A DNA stretch of 64,000 nt from Ramlibacter ginsenosidimutans (GTDB lineage Bacteria; Pseudomonadota; Gammaproteobacteria; Burkholderiales; Burkholderiaceae_C): the NCBI RefSeq assembly GCF_042678185.1, contig NZ_JBHUDQ010000002.1. The stretch is one strand, 5' to 3'. Made by a program: the position numbers and the translations under genes. Below, one piece after another: positions 1 to 9,566 of the stretch (the stretch's first letter is position 1; every line of letters begins with the position of its first letter). The notes beneath the pieces were generated by a model. That model made no database searches, was not told the origin of the DNA, and saw only the letters and a list, made by a program, of their open reading frames with translations.

Positions 1-1
1 C

Positions 2-1453
2 CCGGGCGGCGGCCGCGGTGCAACCACCGTCGGCGTCGCGGTGGCGCAGGCGATGGACATCCCGGTCAACCTCGACGCACTCGGCACGGTGACGCCGCAG
101 GCCACCGTGCGCGTGCGCCCCCAGGTCAGCGGCGTGCTCACCCAGGTGTTGTTCAAGGAAGGCCAGTCCGTGAAGGCCGGGCAACTGCTCGCGACGATCG
201 ATCCACGTCCGTTCGAGAATGCCTTGCAGCAGGCGACCGGCCAGCGCATGAAGGACGAGGCGCAGCTCGCGGCGGCGCGCGTCACGCTCGCGCGCTACGA
301 GACGCTGCTCAAGCAGGACTCGATCGCACGCCAGGACGTCGACACGCAGGCCGCGACCGTCCACCAGCTCGAAGCCACCATCGTTTCCGACAAGGCCGCC
401 GAGGGAACGGCGCGCCTGAACCTCTCCTGGACGCGCATCACCTCGCCCATCGACGGGCGCGTGGGCCTGCGCACCGTGGACCTGGGCAACCAGGTGAGCA
501 CCAGCGATGCGAACGGCATCGCGGTCATCACCAAGATGACGCCGATCGACGTGCAGTTCGCCATCCCGCAGGACAACGCGGCCTGGCTGCAGCACAACGG
601 CGGCGGCTTCATGGAGGTGCGGGCCTACGACCGCACCAAGACCACCTTGCTGGACAGCGGCGTGTTCGCCTCGCTGGACAACCAGATCGACACCACGACG
701 GGCACGGTCCGGGCCAAGGCGCGCTTCAACAACGCCCGCCTGCAGCTCTTTCCCAGCCAGTTCGTGAACGTGCAGCTGCAGGTGCGCACCATCCAGAACG
801 CGGTCGTCGTGCCCGTGGCCGCGGTGCGCCAGAGCGGCAGCGGCGAATTCGTGTTCGTCCTGCAGCAGGACCACACGGTGAAGCAGCGGCCCGTGGTGCG
901 CGGGCAGCAGGTCGACGACCGCGTGCAGATCGTGAGCGGGCTGCAGGTCGGCGAGCGCGTGATCACCGAAGGCGCCGACCGCCTGCGCGACGGCGCCCGC
1001 GTCACGCTGCCGGGCGAGTCGCCGCAAGGCGGCGGGCCGGGTGGCAACGGCGGCCGTCGCCGCAACGCGGGTGGGGCCGACGGTGCGGCGCCCGGAGTCC
1101 AGCCCGCCGCTTCCGCGCCCTTCACCGGCGCATCGGCCGCGCAGCGCGGGCCGGCGACGAGCCCCTTCGCCGGGACGCCGGCCGTGCCGCCGCAACCGGA
1201 AGGTTCCCGCACCTGGGCGCGCGGCGAACCCACGCAGCCCGTGTCGCCCGCGCAGGCCGCGGCTTCGTCCGCGATGGGTGCTCCAGCGGCGAGCGGCGAT
1301 GCCGGGCCGGGGGCGCATCTGTCACCCGAGGAGCGCGCGCAGCGGCGCGCGGAGTTCAGCAAGCTCTCGCCGGAGGAGCGGGCGAAGCGCCGCGAGGAGT
1401 ACCAGAAGCGCCGCGCCGCGGCCGGCGACGGCTCCGCCAACCCGCAGCAGTGA
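2..1453 (+). CDS. mdtA: MdtA-type RND efflux periplasmic adaptor (5' partial)
   Basis: Membrane fusion protein that links an inner-membrane RND pump to the outer-membrane channel. The frame is open to the left edge, and the first visible residues (VGVAVAQAMDIPVNLDALGTV) are the usual start of the mature MdtA domain, so the signal peptide and true start lie outside the window. The biotinyl-lipoyl half-motifs, an alpha-hairpin region and a beta-barrel domain follow in the expected order. After the conserved core comes an unusual C-terminal extension of about 120 residues rich in Gly, Pro and Ala. It ends in two copies of an LSPEERA(Q/K)RR-like charged motif. First gene of a four-gene efflux operon; mdtB starts 65 bp after its stop. 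Confidence 0.93.
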   Translation, partial: PGGGRGATTVGVAVAQAMDIPVNLDALGTVTPQATVRVRPQVSGVLTQVLFKEGQSVKAGQLLATIDPRPFENALQQATGQRMKDEAQLAAARVTLARYETLLKQDSIARQDVDTQAATVHQLEATIVSDKAAEGTARLNLSWTRITSPIDGRVGLRTVDLGNQVSTSDANGIAVITKMTPIDVQFAIPQDNAAWLQHNGGGFMEVRAYDRTKTTLLDSGVFASLDNQIDTTTGTVRAKARFNNARLQLFPSQFVNVQLQVRTIQNAVVVPVAAVRQSGSGEFVFVLQQDHTVKQRPVVRGQQVDDRVQIVSGLQVGERVITEGADRLRDGARVTLPGESPQGGGPGGNGGRRRNAGGADGAAPGVQPAASAPFTGASAAQRGPATSPFAGTPAVPPQPEGSRTWARGEPTQPVSPAQAAASSAMGAPAASGDAGPGAHLSPEERAQRRAEFSKLSPEERAKRREEYQKRRAAAGDGSANPQQ

Positions 1454-1517
1454 TGGTCGTCCGCCGCATTTCCCTGCCTCTGCTGCCGGCAGAGGGCTGG
1501 GGTGAGGGCCGCACTCG

Positions 1518-4500
1518 ATGAGTCCTTCCCGTCCCTTCATCCTCCGACCCGTCGCCACGGCGCTGCTGATGGTGGCGATCGTGCTGGCCGGCCTGCTCGG
1601 GCTGAAGTTCCTGCCGCTGTCGGCGCTGCCGCAGGTCGACTACCCGACCATCCAGGTGCAGACGCTCTATCCGGGCGCCAGCCCCGAGGTGATGGCGCAG
1701 ACCGTCACCGCACCGCTGGAGCGCCAGTTCGGCCAGATGCCCGGACTCTCGCGCATGGGGTCCACCAGCGCGGCGGGTGTGTCCATCATCACGCTGCAGT
1801 TCACGTTGGGCCTGGCGCTCGACGTGGCGGAGCAGCAGGTGCAGGCCGCCATCAACGCAGGCGCCTCGCTGCTGCCCGCGGACCTGCCGGCGCCGCCGAC
1901 CTACGCCAAGGTGAACCCGGCCGACGCGCCCGTGCTCACGCTCTCGATCACGTCGGGCACGCTGCCGCTTACCGAGGTGCGCAACATCGTCGACACGCAG
2001 CTCGCGCTCAAGATCAGCCAGGTGAGCGGCGTCGGGCTGGTGACGCTCGCGGGCGGCCAGCGCCCGGCCGTGCGCATCCAGGCCGACACCAACGCGCTGG
2101 CCTCGCTGGGCATCGCGATCGACACGCTGCGCACCGCGATCACGGCGGCGAACGCGAATGCGGCGAAGGGCAGCATCGACGGCCCGACGCGCTCGTACAC
2201 CATCAACTCCAACGACCAGCTGCTCACGGCGCAGGACTACAGCAACCTGGTGGTCGCCTTCCGCAACGGCGCGCCGGTGCACCTGTCGGACGTCGCGCAG
2301 GTCGTGCAGAGCGCCGAGAACGTGAAGCTGGGCGCCTGGGCGGGCCACGCGTGCGACAGCCAGGACAGAGCCGGCCAGGACGGCAGCTGCCGGGGCGCGG
2401 CCGCGCCCGCGCTGCAGCCGGCGATCATCCTCAACGTGCAGCGGCAGCCCGGCGCCAACGTCATCGCCACGGTGGACGCGATCAAGCAGCGCCTGCCGCA
2501 GCTGACCGCGGGACTGCCGGCGTCGATCCAGGTCGAGGTGCTGGCCGACCGCACCACCGGCATCCGCGCCTCGGTGGAGCACGTGGAGATGGAGCTCGTG
2601 CTGGCCGTGCTGCTGGTCGTGCTGGTGATCTTCGCCTTCCTGCACAGCCCGCGCGCCACGCTGGTGGCGAGCCTGTCGGTGCCGATCTCGCTGATCGGAA
2701 CCTGCGGCGCGATGTACCTGCTGGGGTACAGCCTCAACAACCTGTCGCTGATGTCGCTGACCATCGCCACCGGCTTCGTGGTGGACGACGCGATCGTGAT
2801 GATCGAGAACATCGCGCGCCACATGGAGAACGGCGAGCGGCCCATGGAGGCAGCGCTCAAGGGCGCCAGCGAGATCGGCTTCACGATCATTTCCCTCACG
2901 GTGTCGCTGATCGCCGTGCTGATCCCGCTGCTGTTCATGGGCGACGTGATCGGCCGGCTGTTCCGCGAGTTCGCCGTGACGCTGGCGATCACCATCCTGA
3001 TCTCCGCGGTGGTGTCCCTGACGCTGGTGCCGATGATGACGGCGCGCATGGTTCGCACGCTGGAGCCGCCCGAGCACGGCATCGGCGCGCGCATCCAGCT
3101 CTCCTTCGACCGCGTGGTCGAGAAGTACGACGGCGCGCTCACCTGGGTGCTGGCGCGCGAGCGGCTCACGCTGCTGGTGGCGCTGGGCACGCTGCTGTTC
3201 ACGGTGCTGCTGTACATCGCCATTCCGAAGACGCTGTTCCCCACCCAGGACACCGGCCAGCTGCAGGTGCGCGTGCAGGCGGCGCAATCCTCCTCCTACG
3301 GCAGCATGGCGGCCTTGCAGCAGGAAGTCGCGCGGCGGCTGCTCGCCGACCCGGCGGTGCAGTCGGTCGCCAGCTTCGTCGGCGTCGACGCGGCCAACAA
3401 CACGATGCTGAACATCGGCAGCATGCTGGTGAACCTGAAGGATTCGCACGGCAGCCTGCAAGGCGTGATGGACCGCCTGCGCCAGAAGGGCGAGCAGGTC
3501 GCGGGAACGCGCCTGTTCGTGCAGCCGGTGCAGGACCTCACCATCGAATCCGAGACCGGGCCGACGCTGTACCGCATGTCCGTGGAAGGCTCGGACCCGG
3601 CGGTGGTGAACGACTGGACGCAGCGCATCGTGGACCGGCTGGCGCAGGAGAAGCGCCTGGCCGACGTCACCACCGATGCCGGCGCGAGCGGCGCGGCGCT
3701 GTACGTGGACGTGGACCGCAGCACCGCTGCGCGCCTGGGTATCGCCGCTTCCACCATCGACGAGGCGCTCTACAGCGCGTTCGGCCAGCGCATCGTCTCC
3801 ACCATCTTCACCGAGACCAACCAGTACCGCGTGATCCTGGAGGCGCGCACGGATTCCCTGCCCGCCATCGGCGACCTGAGCAACATCCAGCTGATCTCCA
3901 GCTCCGGCACGGCGACGCCGCTGACCGCCGTGGCCCGCGTCAGCGAGCGCCGGGCGCCGCTGCAGATCACGCACGTGGCGCAGTACCCAGCCGCCACCAT
4001 CGGCTTCAACACGGCCCCGGGCGTGGCCCTCGGCTCCGCGGTGGACACGATCCATGGCGCGCTGAAGGACCTGCAGATGCCGGCGACGGTGTCCGTCACG
4101 ATGCTCGGCGCGGCGGGTGCGTACGAGACCTCCCTGTCGAATCAGCTGTGGCTGATCCTCGCGGCGGTGGTCTGCGTGTACATCGTGCTGGGCGTGCTGT
4201 ACGAGAGCTACGTGCACCCGCTCACGATCCTCTCCACGCTGCCTTCCGCCGGCGTGGGCGCGCTGCTCGCGCTGCTGCTCAGTGGTTCCGGGCTCGGCGT
4301 GATCGGCATCATCGGCATCATCCTGCTGATCGGCATCGTCAAGAAGAACGCGATCATGATGATCGACTTCGCGCTCGACGCCGAGCGCGAGCAGGGCAAG
4401 TCGCCGCGCGAGGCGATCCACCAGGCCGCGCTGCTGCGCTTCCGGCCCATCCTGATGACGACGCTGGCGGCCTTGTTCGCGGCGATCCCGCTGATGCTCA

Positions 4501-4775
4501 GTTTCGGCCAGGGCGCGGAGCTGCGCCGGCCCCTCGGGCTGGCCATCTTCGGCGGCCTGATCGTGAGCCAGTTGCTCACGCTCTTCACCACGCCCGTGAT
4601 CTACCTCGGCTTCGACCAGCTGGGGTCGCGCTGGCGCAAGCGCGGTGCCCGGCGCCCCCACACCAGCTTCCCTGAGGGCCAGGGGGCCCGGATCGAGCCA
4701 CCGAAGGACGAACGCGCCTCTTACCTGCCCCCGGCCGTGGGTGAGGGCGGGCCGGCCGGCGGCGGCGGCGAGTGA
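1518..4775 (+). CDS. mdtB: MdtB-type RND multidrug transporter
   Basis: Inner-membrane proton-driven efflux pump subunit; in the known MdtABC system MdtB and MdtC form a heterotrimer. The product is 1085 aa with RND topology. The proton-relay motif GFVVDDAIVMIEN carries Asp423 and Asp424, and KKNAIMMIDFALDAER occurs near the C terminus. It is longer than the usual 1040 or so residues for two reasons. About 25 extra residues containing two Cys sit at roughly 275-300, between GAW and PAIILNV, where family members have only a few residues. There is also a hydrophilic C-terminal tail. mdtC begins 13 bp downstream. Confidence 0.95.
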   Translation: MSPSRPFILRPVATALLMVAIVLAGLLGLKFLPLSALPQVDYPTIQVQTLYPGASPEVMAQTVTAPLERQFGQMPGLSRMGSTSAAGVSIITLQFTLGLALDVAEQQVQAAINAGASLLPADLPAPPTYAKVNPADAPVLTLSITSGTLPLTEVRNIVDTQLALKISQVSGVGLVTLAGGQRPAVRIQADTNALASLGIAIDTLRTAITAANANAAKGSIDGPTRSYTINSNDQLLTAQDYSNLVVAFRNGAPVHLSDVAQVVQSAENVKLGAWAGHACDSQDRAGQDGSCRGAAAPALQPAIILNVQRQPGANVIATVDAIKQRLPQLTAGLPASIQVEVLADRTTGIRASVEHVEMELVLAVLLVVLVIFAFLHSPRATLVASLSVPISLIGTCGAMYLLGYSLNNLSLMSLTIATGFVVDDAIVMIENIARHMENGERPMEAALKGASEIGFTIISLTVSLIAVLIPLLFMGDVIGRLFREFAVTLAITILISAVVSLTLVPMMTARMVRTLEPPEHGIGARIQLSFDRVVEKYDGALTWVLARERLTLLVALGTLLFTVLLYIAIPKTLFPTQDTGQLQVRVQAAQSSSYGSMAALQQEVARRLLADPAVQSVASFVGVDAANNTMLNIGSMLVNLKDSHGSLQGVMDRLRQKGEQVAGTRLFVQPVQDLTIESETGPTLYRMSVEGSDPAVVNDWTQRIVDRLAQEKRLADVTTDAGASGAALYVDVDRSTAARLGIAASTIDEALYSAFGQRIVSTIFTETNQYRVILEARTDSLPAIGDLSNIQLISSSGTATPLTAVARVSERRAPLQITHVAQYPAATIGFNTAPGVALGSAVDTIHGALKDLQMPATVSVTMLGAAGAYETSLSNQLWLILAAVVCVYIVLGVLYESYVHPLTILSTLPSAGVGALLALLLSGSGLGVIGIIGIILLIGIVKKNAIMMIDFALDAEREQGKSPREAIHQAALLRFRPILMTTLAALFAAIPLMLSFGQGAELRRPLGLAIFGGLIVSQLLTLFTTPVIYLGFDQLGSRWRKRGARRPHTSFPEGQGARIEPPKDERASYLPPAVGEGGPAGGGGE

Positions 4776-4788
4776 GGCGGCAGGCGCC

Positions 4789-7700
4789 ATGAACCTCTCC
4801 GGCCCCTTCGTCCGCCGACCCGTGGGCACCGTGCTGCTCACGGTGTGGATCGCGCTTGCCGGCATCGCGGCTTTCTTCAAGCTTCCAGTCGCTTCGCTGC
4901 CGCAGGTGGACTTCCCGGTGATCTCGGTGTCGGCGAACCTGCCGGGCGCCAGTCCGCAGACGATGGCCAGCAGCGTGGCGACGCCGCTGGAGCGCCGCCT
5001 CGGCGTGATCGCCGGCGTCAACGAGGTGACCTCCTCCAGCGGCAACGGCAGCACGCGCGTCACCCTGCAGTTCGACCTGAACCGCGACATCGACGCGGCC
5101 GCGCGCGAAGTGCAGGCCGCGATCAACGCGTCCCGCTCCGACCTGCCGGCCACGTTGCGCAGCAACCCCACCTACCGCAAGGCCAACCCGTCGGCCGCGC
5201 CCGTGATCATCCTGGCGCTGACCTCGCCGACGCGCTCGCCCGGCCGCATCTACGACGTGGTCAACAACCTCGTGCAGCAGAAGATCGCGCAGGTGCCCGG
5301 CGTCGGCGACGTGGAACTCGGGGGCGGGTCGCAGCCGGCGGTGCGCGTGGACATGATCCCGTTTGCGCTGAACCGCTACGGCATCGCGATGGAGGACGTG
5401 CGCGCGGCGCTGCAGGCCGGCACGGCCAACCGGCCCAAGGGCGACGTCACGGTGAACGGCAACCGGCTGCAGATCTACACCGGCACCGCCGACATGCCCA
5501 ACGGAGGCAAGACGGCCTCGGACTACCGCGACCTGGTGGTCGCCTGGCGCAACGGCGCGGCGGTGCGCCTGTCGGATGTCGCCGAGGTGAGCGACGGCGT
5601 GGAGAACATCAACACCATGGGCCTGTTCAACGGCCGGCCCGCGGTGATCGTGCTGGTGACCCTGCAGCCGGGCGCCAACGTCATCGAGACCGTGGACGGC
5701 GTGCGCGCGCTGCTGCCGGAGCTGCAGGCCTCCCTGCCCAAGGACATCGCCATCGACGTGGCCTCGGACCGCACCTTCTCCATCCGGTCCTCGCTGCACG
5801 AAGTGGAGCTCACGCTCGCCATCGCCATCATCCTGGTCGTGCTGGTGGTGAGCGTGTTCCTGCGCAGCGCGCGCGCCACCTTCATCCCTGCGGTGGCCAC
5901 GATCGTCTCGCTAATGGGGACGCTGGGCATCATGTACGTGCTCGGCTTCTCGCTCAACAACCTGTCGCTGATGGCGCTCACCGTGGCGACGGGCTTCGTC
6001 GTGGACGACGCCATCGTGGTGCTGGAGAACACTTCGCGCCACATCGAGCAGGGCATGGACCGCTTCCAGGCCGCGCTGCGCGGCGCGCGCGAGGTGGGCT
6101 TCACGGTGCTGTCCATCAGCATCTCGCTGATCGCCGTGTTCATCCCGCTGCTGTTCATGGGCGGGCAGGTGGGCCGCCTGTTCCGCGAGTTCGCCGTTTC
6201 GCTCTCGGCCGCGGTCATGATCTCGCTGCTGCTGTCGCTCACCACGACGCCGATGATGTGCGCCTGGCTGCTGAGCCCGAGCGCGCACGAGAAGAAGCCC
6301 TCGCGCATTTCGCGCTGGGCTGAAGCGGCGTTCGACCGCGTGCACCGCATCTATGCGGTGAGCCTGGACTGGGCGCTGTCGGCGCGCTGGCTGGTGCTGC
6401 TGATCCTGCTGCTGGTGATCGGCCTGAACATCTTCCTGTTCGTGCGCGTGCCCAAGGGCTTCTTCCCGCAGCAGGACACCGGGCAGGTCATGGGCGGCAT
6501 CCGGGCCGACCAGAGCATCTCGTTCCAGCAGATGCAGGACAAGCTGCGCCAGCTGGTGGACATCATCCGCGCCGACGAAGCCGTCGACACGGTGGTCGCC
6601 TTCACCGGCGGCTCGCGCGCGGGCGGCGGCTTCATGATGATGACGCTCAAGCGCGGCCACGGCGAGCCGCGCGGCCAGGAGGTGATCTCCCGGCTGCGGC
6701 CCAAGCTGGCGCGCGTCACGGGCGTGAGCCTGTTTCTCAATCCCGTGCAGGACGTGCGCATGGGCGGGCGCTCCAGCAACAGCACCTACCAGTACACGCT
6801 CAAGAGCGACAACGTCGCCGACCTCAAGCTGTGGGGCAACAAGCTGATGGAGGCGATGAAGGAGCAGCCGGCGCTGACCGACATCGACAGCGACCTGCAG
6901 GAGAACGGCATCGAGACGTATGTCGACGTCGACCGCTCGAGCGCCGCCCGCATGGGCATCAGCGCGCGCAGCGTCGACAACGCGCTGTACGACGCCTTCG
7001 GCCAGCGCCAGGTGGCGACGATCTACGAGGAGCTGAACCAGTACAAGGTGATCATGCAACTGGCGCCGCGCTACATCGTGACGCCGGAGGCGCTGAAGGA
7101 CGTGTACGTGCCGGCGAAGAACACGGGCGCGCCGACGCCGGAGACCGGCCTGGCGTCGACCGGGGTCTCGGGCAGCACGGCGAGCGGGGGTGGCAGTGCC
7201 ACGGGCACCAGCACCGCGGCGGGCACCAGCGGCGGCGCTGGCACCTCGGCCAACCTGTCGCTGCGCGACGCCTCCACCGGGACCGCCGTGAGTTCGGCGA
7301 CCACGCCCATGGTGCCCTTGTCGGCGATCGCGCATTTCGCCGAGCGGCCGGCCGCGACCTCGGTCAACCACCAGGACGCGGAGCTCGCCGCCACCATCTC
7401 CTACAACCTCGCCGACGGGCACACGCTGGCCGACGGGGAGGCTGCCGTGCGGGCCGCCGAGGCGCAGATCAGCATGCCGATCAACGTGCGCGGCAGCTTC
7501 CAGGGCACGGCGCGGCAGGCGCAGGAGACGAACCAGCAGCAGCCCTTGCTGATCCTCGCGGCGCTGGTGGTGATCTACATCGTGCTGGGCGTGCTGTACG
7601 AGAGCCTGGTGCACCCGATCACCGTGCTGTCCACGCTGCCCTCGGCGGGCATCGGCGCCGTGCTGGCCCTGCTGATCTTCCACATGGAGTTCTCGATCAT

Positions 7701-8079
7701 GGCGCTGATCGGGCTGTTCCTGCTGATCGGCATCGTCAAGAAGAACGCGATCCTGATCATCGACTTCGCGCTGGACGCGGAGCGCTCGCGCGGCCTGTCG
7801 CCCTACGAAGCGGTGCGCGAGGCCTGCCTGCTGCGCTTCCGCCCCATCCTCATGACCACCCTGGCCGCGATCCTCGGCGCGCTGCCGCTGGCCATCGGCT
7901 TCGGCGAAGGCGCCGAGCTGCGCCGGCCCCTGGGCATCTCCATCATCGGCGGCCTGATCGCCAGCCAGGTGATCACGCTGCTCACGACGCCGGTGGTCTA
8001 CCTGCTGCTGGACAAGCTGCGCCGCCGCAGTCCGCTCGAGCGCGAGCTGGCGCGGCACGGCGAAGCCCGAACCGCCTGA
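4789..8079 (+). CDS. mdtC: MdtC-type RND multidrug transporter
   Basis: Partner RND pump of MdtB, 1096 aa. The ATG at 4789 opens MNLSGPFVRRPVGTVLLTV, the canonical RND first helix; the frame is open further upstream but without family similarity. The proton-relay motif GFVVDDAIVVLEN has Asp406 and Asp407. A Gly/Ser/Thr/Ala-rich low-complexity insertion occupies about residues 777-838, between the conserved blocks ALKDVYVPAKN and PMVPLSAIAHF of the periplasmic porter domain. It accounts for most of the length excess over the roughly 1025-aa E. coli protein. The stop lies 5 bp before the next gene. Confidence 0.95.
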   Translation: MNLSGPFVRRPVGTVLLTVWIALAGIAAFFKLPVASLPQVDFPVISVSANLPGASPQTMASSVATPLERRLGVIAGVNEVTSSSGNGSTRVTLQFDLNRDIDAAAREVQAAINASRSDLPATLRSNPTYRKANPSAAPVIILALTSPTRSPGRIYDVVNNLVQQKIAQVPGVGDVELGGGSQPAVRVDMIPFALNRYGIAMEDVRAALQAGTANRPKGDVTVNGNRLQIYTGTADMPNGGKTASDYRDLVVAWRNGAAVRLSDVAEVSDGVENINTMGLFNGRPAVIVLVTLQPGANVIETVDGVRALLPELQASLPKDIAIDVASDRTFSIRSSLHEVELTLAIAIILVVLVVSVFLRSARATFIPAVATIVSLMGTLGIMYVLGFSLNNLSLMALTVATGFVVDDAIVVLENTSRHIEQGMDRFQAALRGAREVGFTVLSISISLIAVFIPLLFMGGQVGRLFREFAVSLSAAVMISLLLSLTTTPMMCAWLLSPSAHEKKPSRISRWAEAAFDRVHRIYAVSLDWALSARWLVLLILLLVIGLNIFLFVRVPKGFFPQQDTGQVMGGIRADQSISFQQMQDKLRQLVDIIRADEAVDTVVAFTGGSRAGGGFMMMTLKRGHGEPRGQEVISRLRPKLARVTGVSLFLNPVQDVRMGGRSSNSTYQYTLKSDNVADLKLWGNKLMEAMKEQPALTDIDSDLQENGIETYVDVDRSSAARMGISARSVDNALYDAFGQRQVATIYEELNQYKVIMQLAPRYIVTPEALKDVYVPAKNTGAPTPETGLASTGVSGSTASGGGSATGTSTAAGTSGGAGTSANLSLRDASTGTAVSSATTPMVPLSAIAHFAERPAATSVNHQDAELAATISYNLADGHTLADGEAAVRAAEAQISMPINVRGSFQGTARQAQETNQQQPLLILAALVVIYIVLGVLYESLVHPITVLSTLPSAGIGAVLALLIFHMEFSIMALIGLFLLIGIVKKNAILIIDFALDAERSRGLSPYEAVREACLLRFRPILMTTLAAILGALPLAIGFGEGAELRRPLGISIIGGLIASQVITLLTTPVVYLLLDKLRRRSPLERELARHGEARTA

Positions 8080-8084
8080 ACCCG

Positions 8085-9509
8085 ATGAAGCTGCTGCCTG
8101 CCTCCCGTCCGCTCCTGCTCGCGCTCGTGCCCGCGCTGCTGCTCGCCGGCTGCGCCAACCTCGCACCCAACTACGAAGTGCCCAGCGTCGACACGCCCGC
8201 GAGCTTCAAGGAGGGCAACGGCGTCTGGGTGCAGGCCGCGCCCGCCGACACGCTGGAGCGCGGGCCCTGGTGGGAGCTGTTCGACGACCCTCTGCTCAAC
8301 GCGCTGGCCGCGCAGGTGGACGTCACCAACCAGAACGTCGCCGCCGCGATCGCCGCCTATGAAGAGGCCCGCGCGCTCACCCGCGAGCAGCGGGCCGCCA
8401 TGTTCCCGCAGGTGACGCTCGACGGCAGCGCCAACCGCACCGGCGCCGAGAACCGGTCGACCACGCGCAGCTACCGCGTCAACCTTGGCGCGAGCTGGGA
8501 GCCCGACGTGTTCGGACGGCTGCGGCTGACGGTGGATCGCGCCCGCTATGGCGAGCAGGTCGCCGAGGCCGACCTCGCGGCGGCCCGGCTCGCTGCGCGC
8601 GGCGAGCTCGCCAGCAACTACTTCACCGTGCGCCAGGCCGACCTGTTCTACGCCTTGCAGAAGGACGTCGTGGCCGGCTACCAGCGCTCGGTGCAGATCA
8701 CGCGCAACCGCTACGACGCGGGCGTGGTCGCGCGCACCGACGTGCTGCAGGCGGAAAGCCAGCTCGCGAATGCGCAGGCCGACCTGCTGTCGCTGGAACG
8801 CACACGCCAGACCAGCGAGCACGCCGTCGCCGTGCTGGTGGGGCGCGCGCCCGCCGACTTCAGCATCCCCGTCGACCTGAAATGGACGGTGAGCATTCCG
8901 CGGTTGCCCGCGGAGGTGCCCAGCACGCTGCTGCAGCGCCGTCCCGACATCGCCGCGGCCGAACGCCAGGTCGCGCAGGCGAACGCCGCGATCGGCGTGG
9001 CGCGGGCCGGCTACTTCCCGAGCTTCGGGCTCACGGGCTCGATCAGCTCCGTGGGAACGACCATCGGCGATCTGTTCAAGGCGTCGAACCTGGTCTGGGC
9101 GCTGGGCCTCACCGCCACGCAGATGGTGTTCGATGCCGGCGCGACGACCGCACGCGTGGACCAGTCGCGGGCCGCGCTGGGCCAGGCCGCGGCGCACTAC
9201 CGCCAGACCGCGCTCACCGCATTCCAGAACGTCGAGGACCAGCTCATCGCGCTGCGCGTGCTGGAAGAGCAGCAGGTGCTGCGCGCCGAGGCGAGCCGGG
9301 CGGCAGACCTGGTGGAGCGCCAGATCCTGAACCGCTACGAGGCGGGCCAGGTGAACTACACCGAAGTGATCACGGCGCAGCAGAACGCCGCCACCGCGCG
9401 CCGTGCCCTCGTGCAGGCGCAGGTGGACCGGCAGGTGACCATCGTCGCGCTGATCCAGGCGCTGGGCGGGGGCTGGGGTGGCCTGGGGACCACGCAGGCC
9501 GTACGCTGA
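8085..9509 (+). CDS. Outer-membrane efflux lipoprotein (NodT/OprM type)
   Basis: TolC-like outer-membrane channel that completes the tripartite pump. The start at 8085 gives a signal peptide with lipobox LLLAGC (lipidated Cys23), then the NYEVP and WWELFDDPLL motifs typical of the NodT family. Two OEP repeats follow, with RYDAGVVARTDVLQAESQLA in the first and NRYEAGQVNYTEVITAQ in the second. At 474 aa it is the normal family size. It is the last gene of the operon, 5 bp after mdtC. Confidence 0.93.
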   Translation: MKLLPASRPLLLALVPALLLAGCANLAPNYEVPSVDTPASFKEGNGVWVQAAPADTLERGPWWELFDDPLLNALAAQVDVTNQNVAAAIAAYEEARALTREQRAAMFPQVTLDGSANRTGAENRSTTRSYRVNLGASWEPDVFGRLRLTVDRARYGEQVAEADLAAARLAARGELASNYFTVRQADLFYALQKDVVAGYQRSVQITRNRYDAGVVARTDVLQAESQLANAQADLLSLERTRQTSEHAVAVLVGRAPADFSIPVDLKWTVSIPRLPAEVPSTLLQRRPDIAAAERQVAQANAAIGVARAGYFPSFGLTGSISSVGTTIGDLFKASNLVWALGLTATQMVFDAGATTARVDQSRAALGQAAAHYRQTALTAFQNVEDQLIALRVLEEQQVLRAEASRAADLVERQILNRYEAGQVNYTEVITAQQNAATARRALVQAQVDRQVTIVALIQALGGGWGGLGTTQAVR

Positions 9510-9519
9510 GCAGGGAAAT

Positions 9520-9533
9520 TTGACGAATGTCAA
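9520..9533 (+). promoter_or_regulatory. Possible FNR/CRP-type box
   Basis: The sequence reads TTGAC-GAAT-GTCAA, a perfect 5-bp inverted repeat with the spacing of an FNR/ANR site (TTGAT-N4-ATCAA). Its centre is 40 bp before the ATG at 9567. Activation from the usual -41.5 position would put transcription start at about that ATG. It lies just after the efflux operon. A site of the same TTGAC-N4-GTCAA form precedes the universal stress gene near 53.48 kb. Confidence 0.35.
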
Positions 9534-9566
9534 CCGCGCGCCAGCGCAGTGGCGTACCTTGGCGGT

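Noticed and set aside
1356..5171. Minus-strand open frame of 1271 codons opposite mdtB
   Set aside because: The translation is Arg/His/Gln-rich with no domain motifs, and the opposite strand encodes intact RND pumps. It is a codon-bias shadow of high-GC coding DNA.
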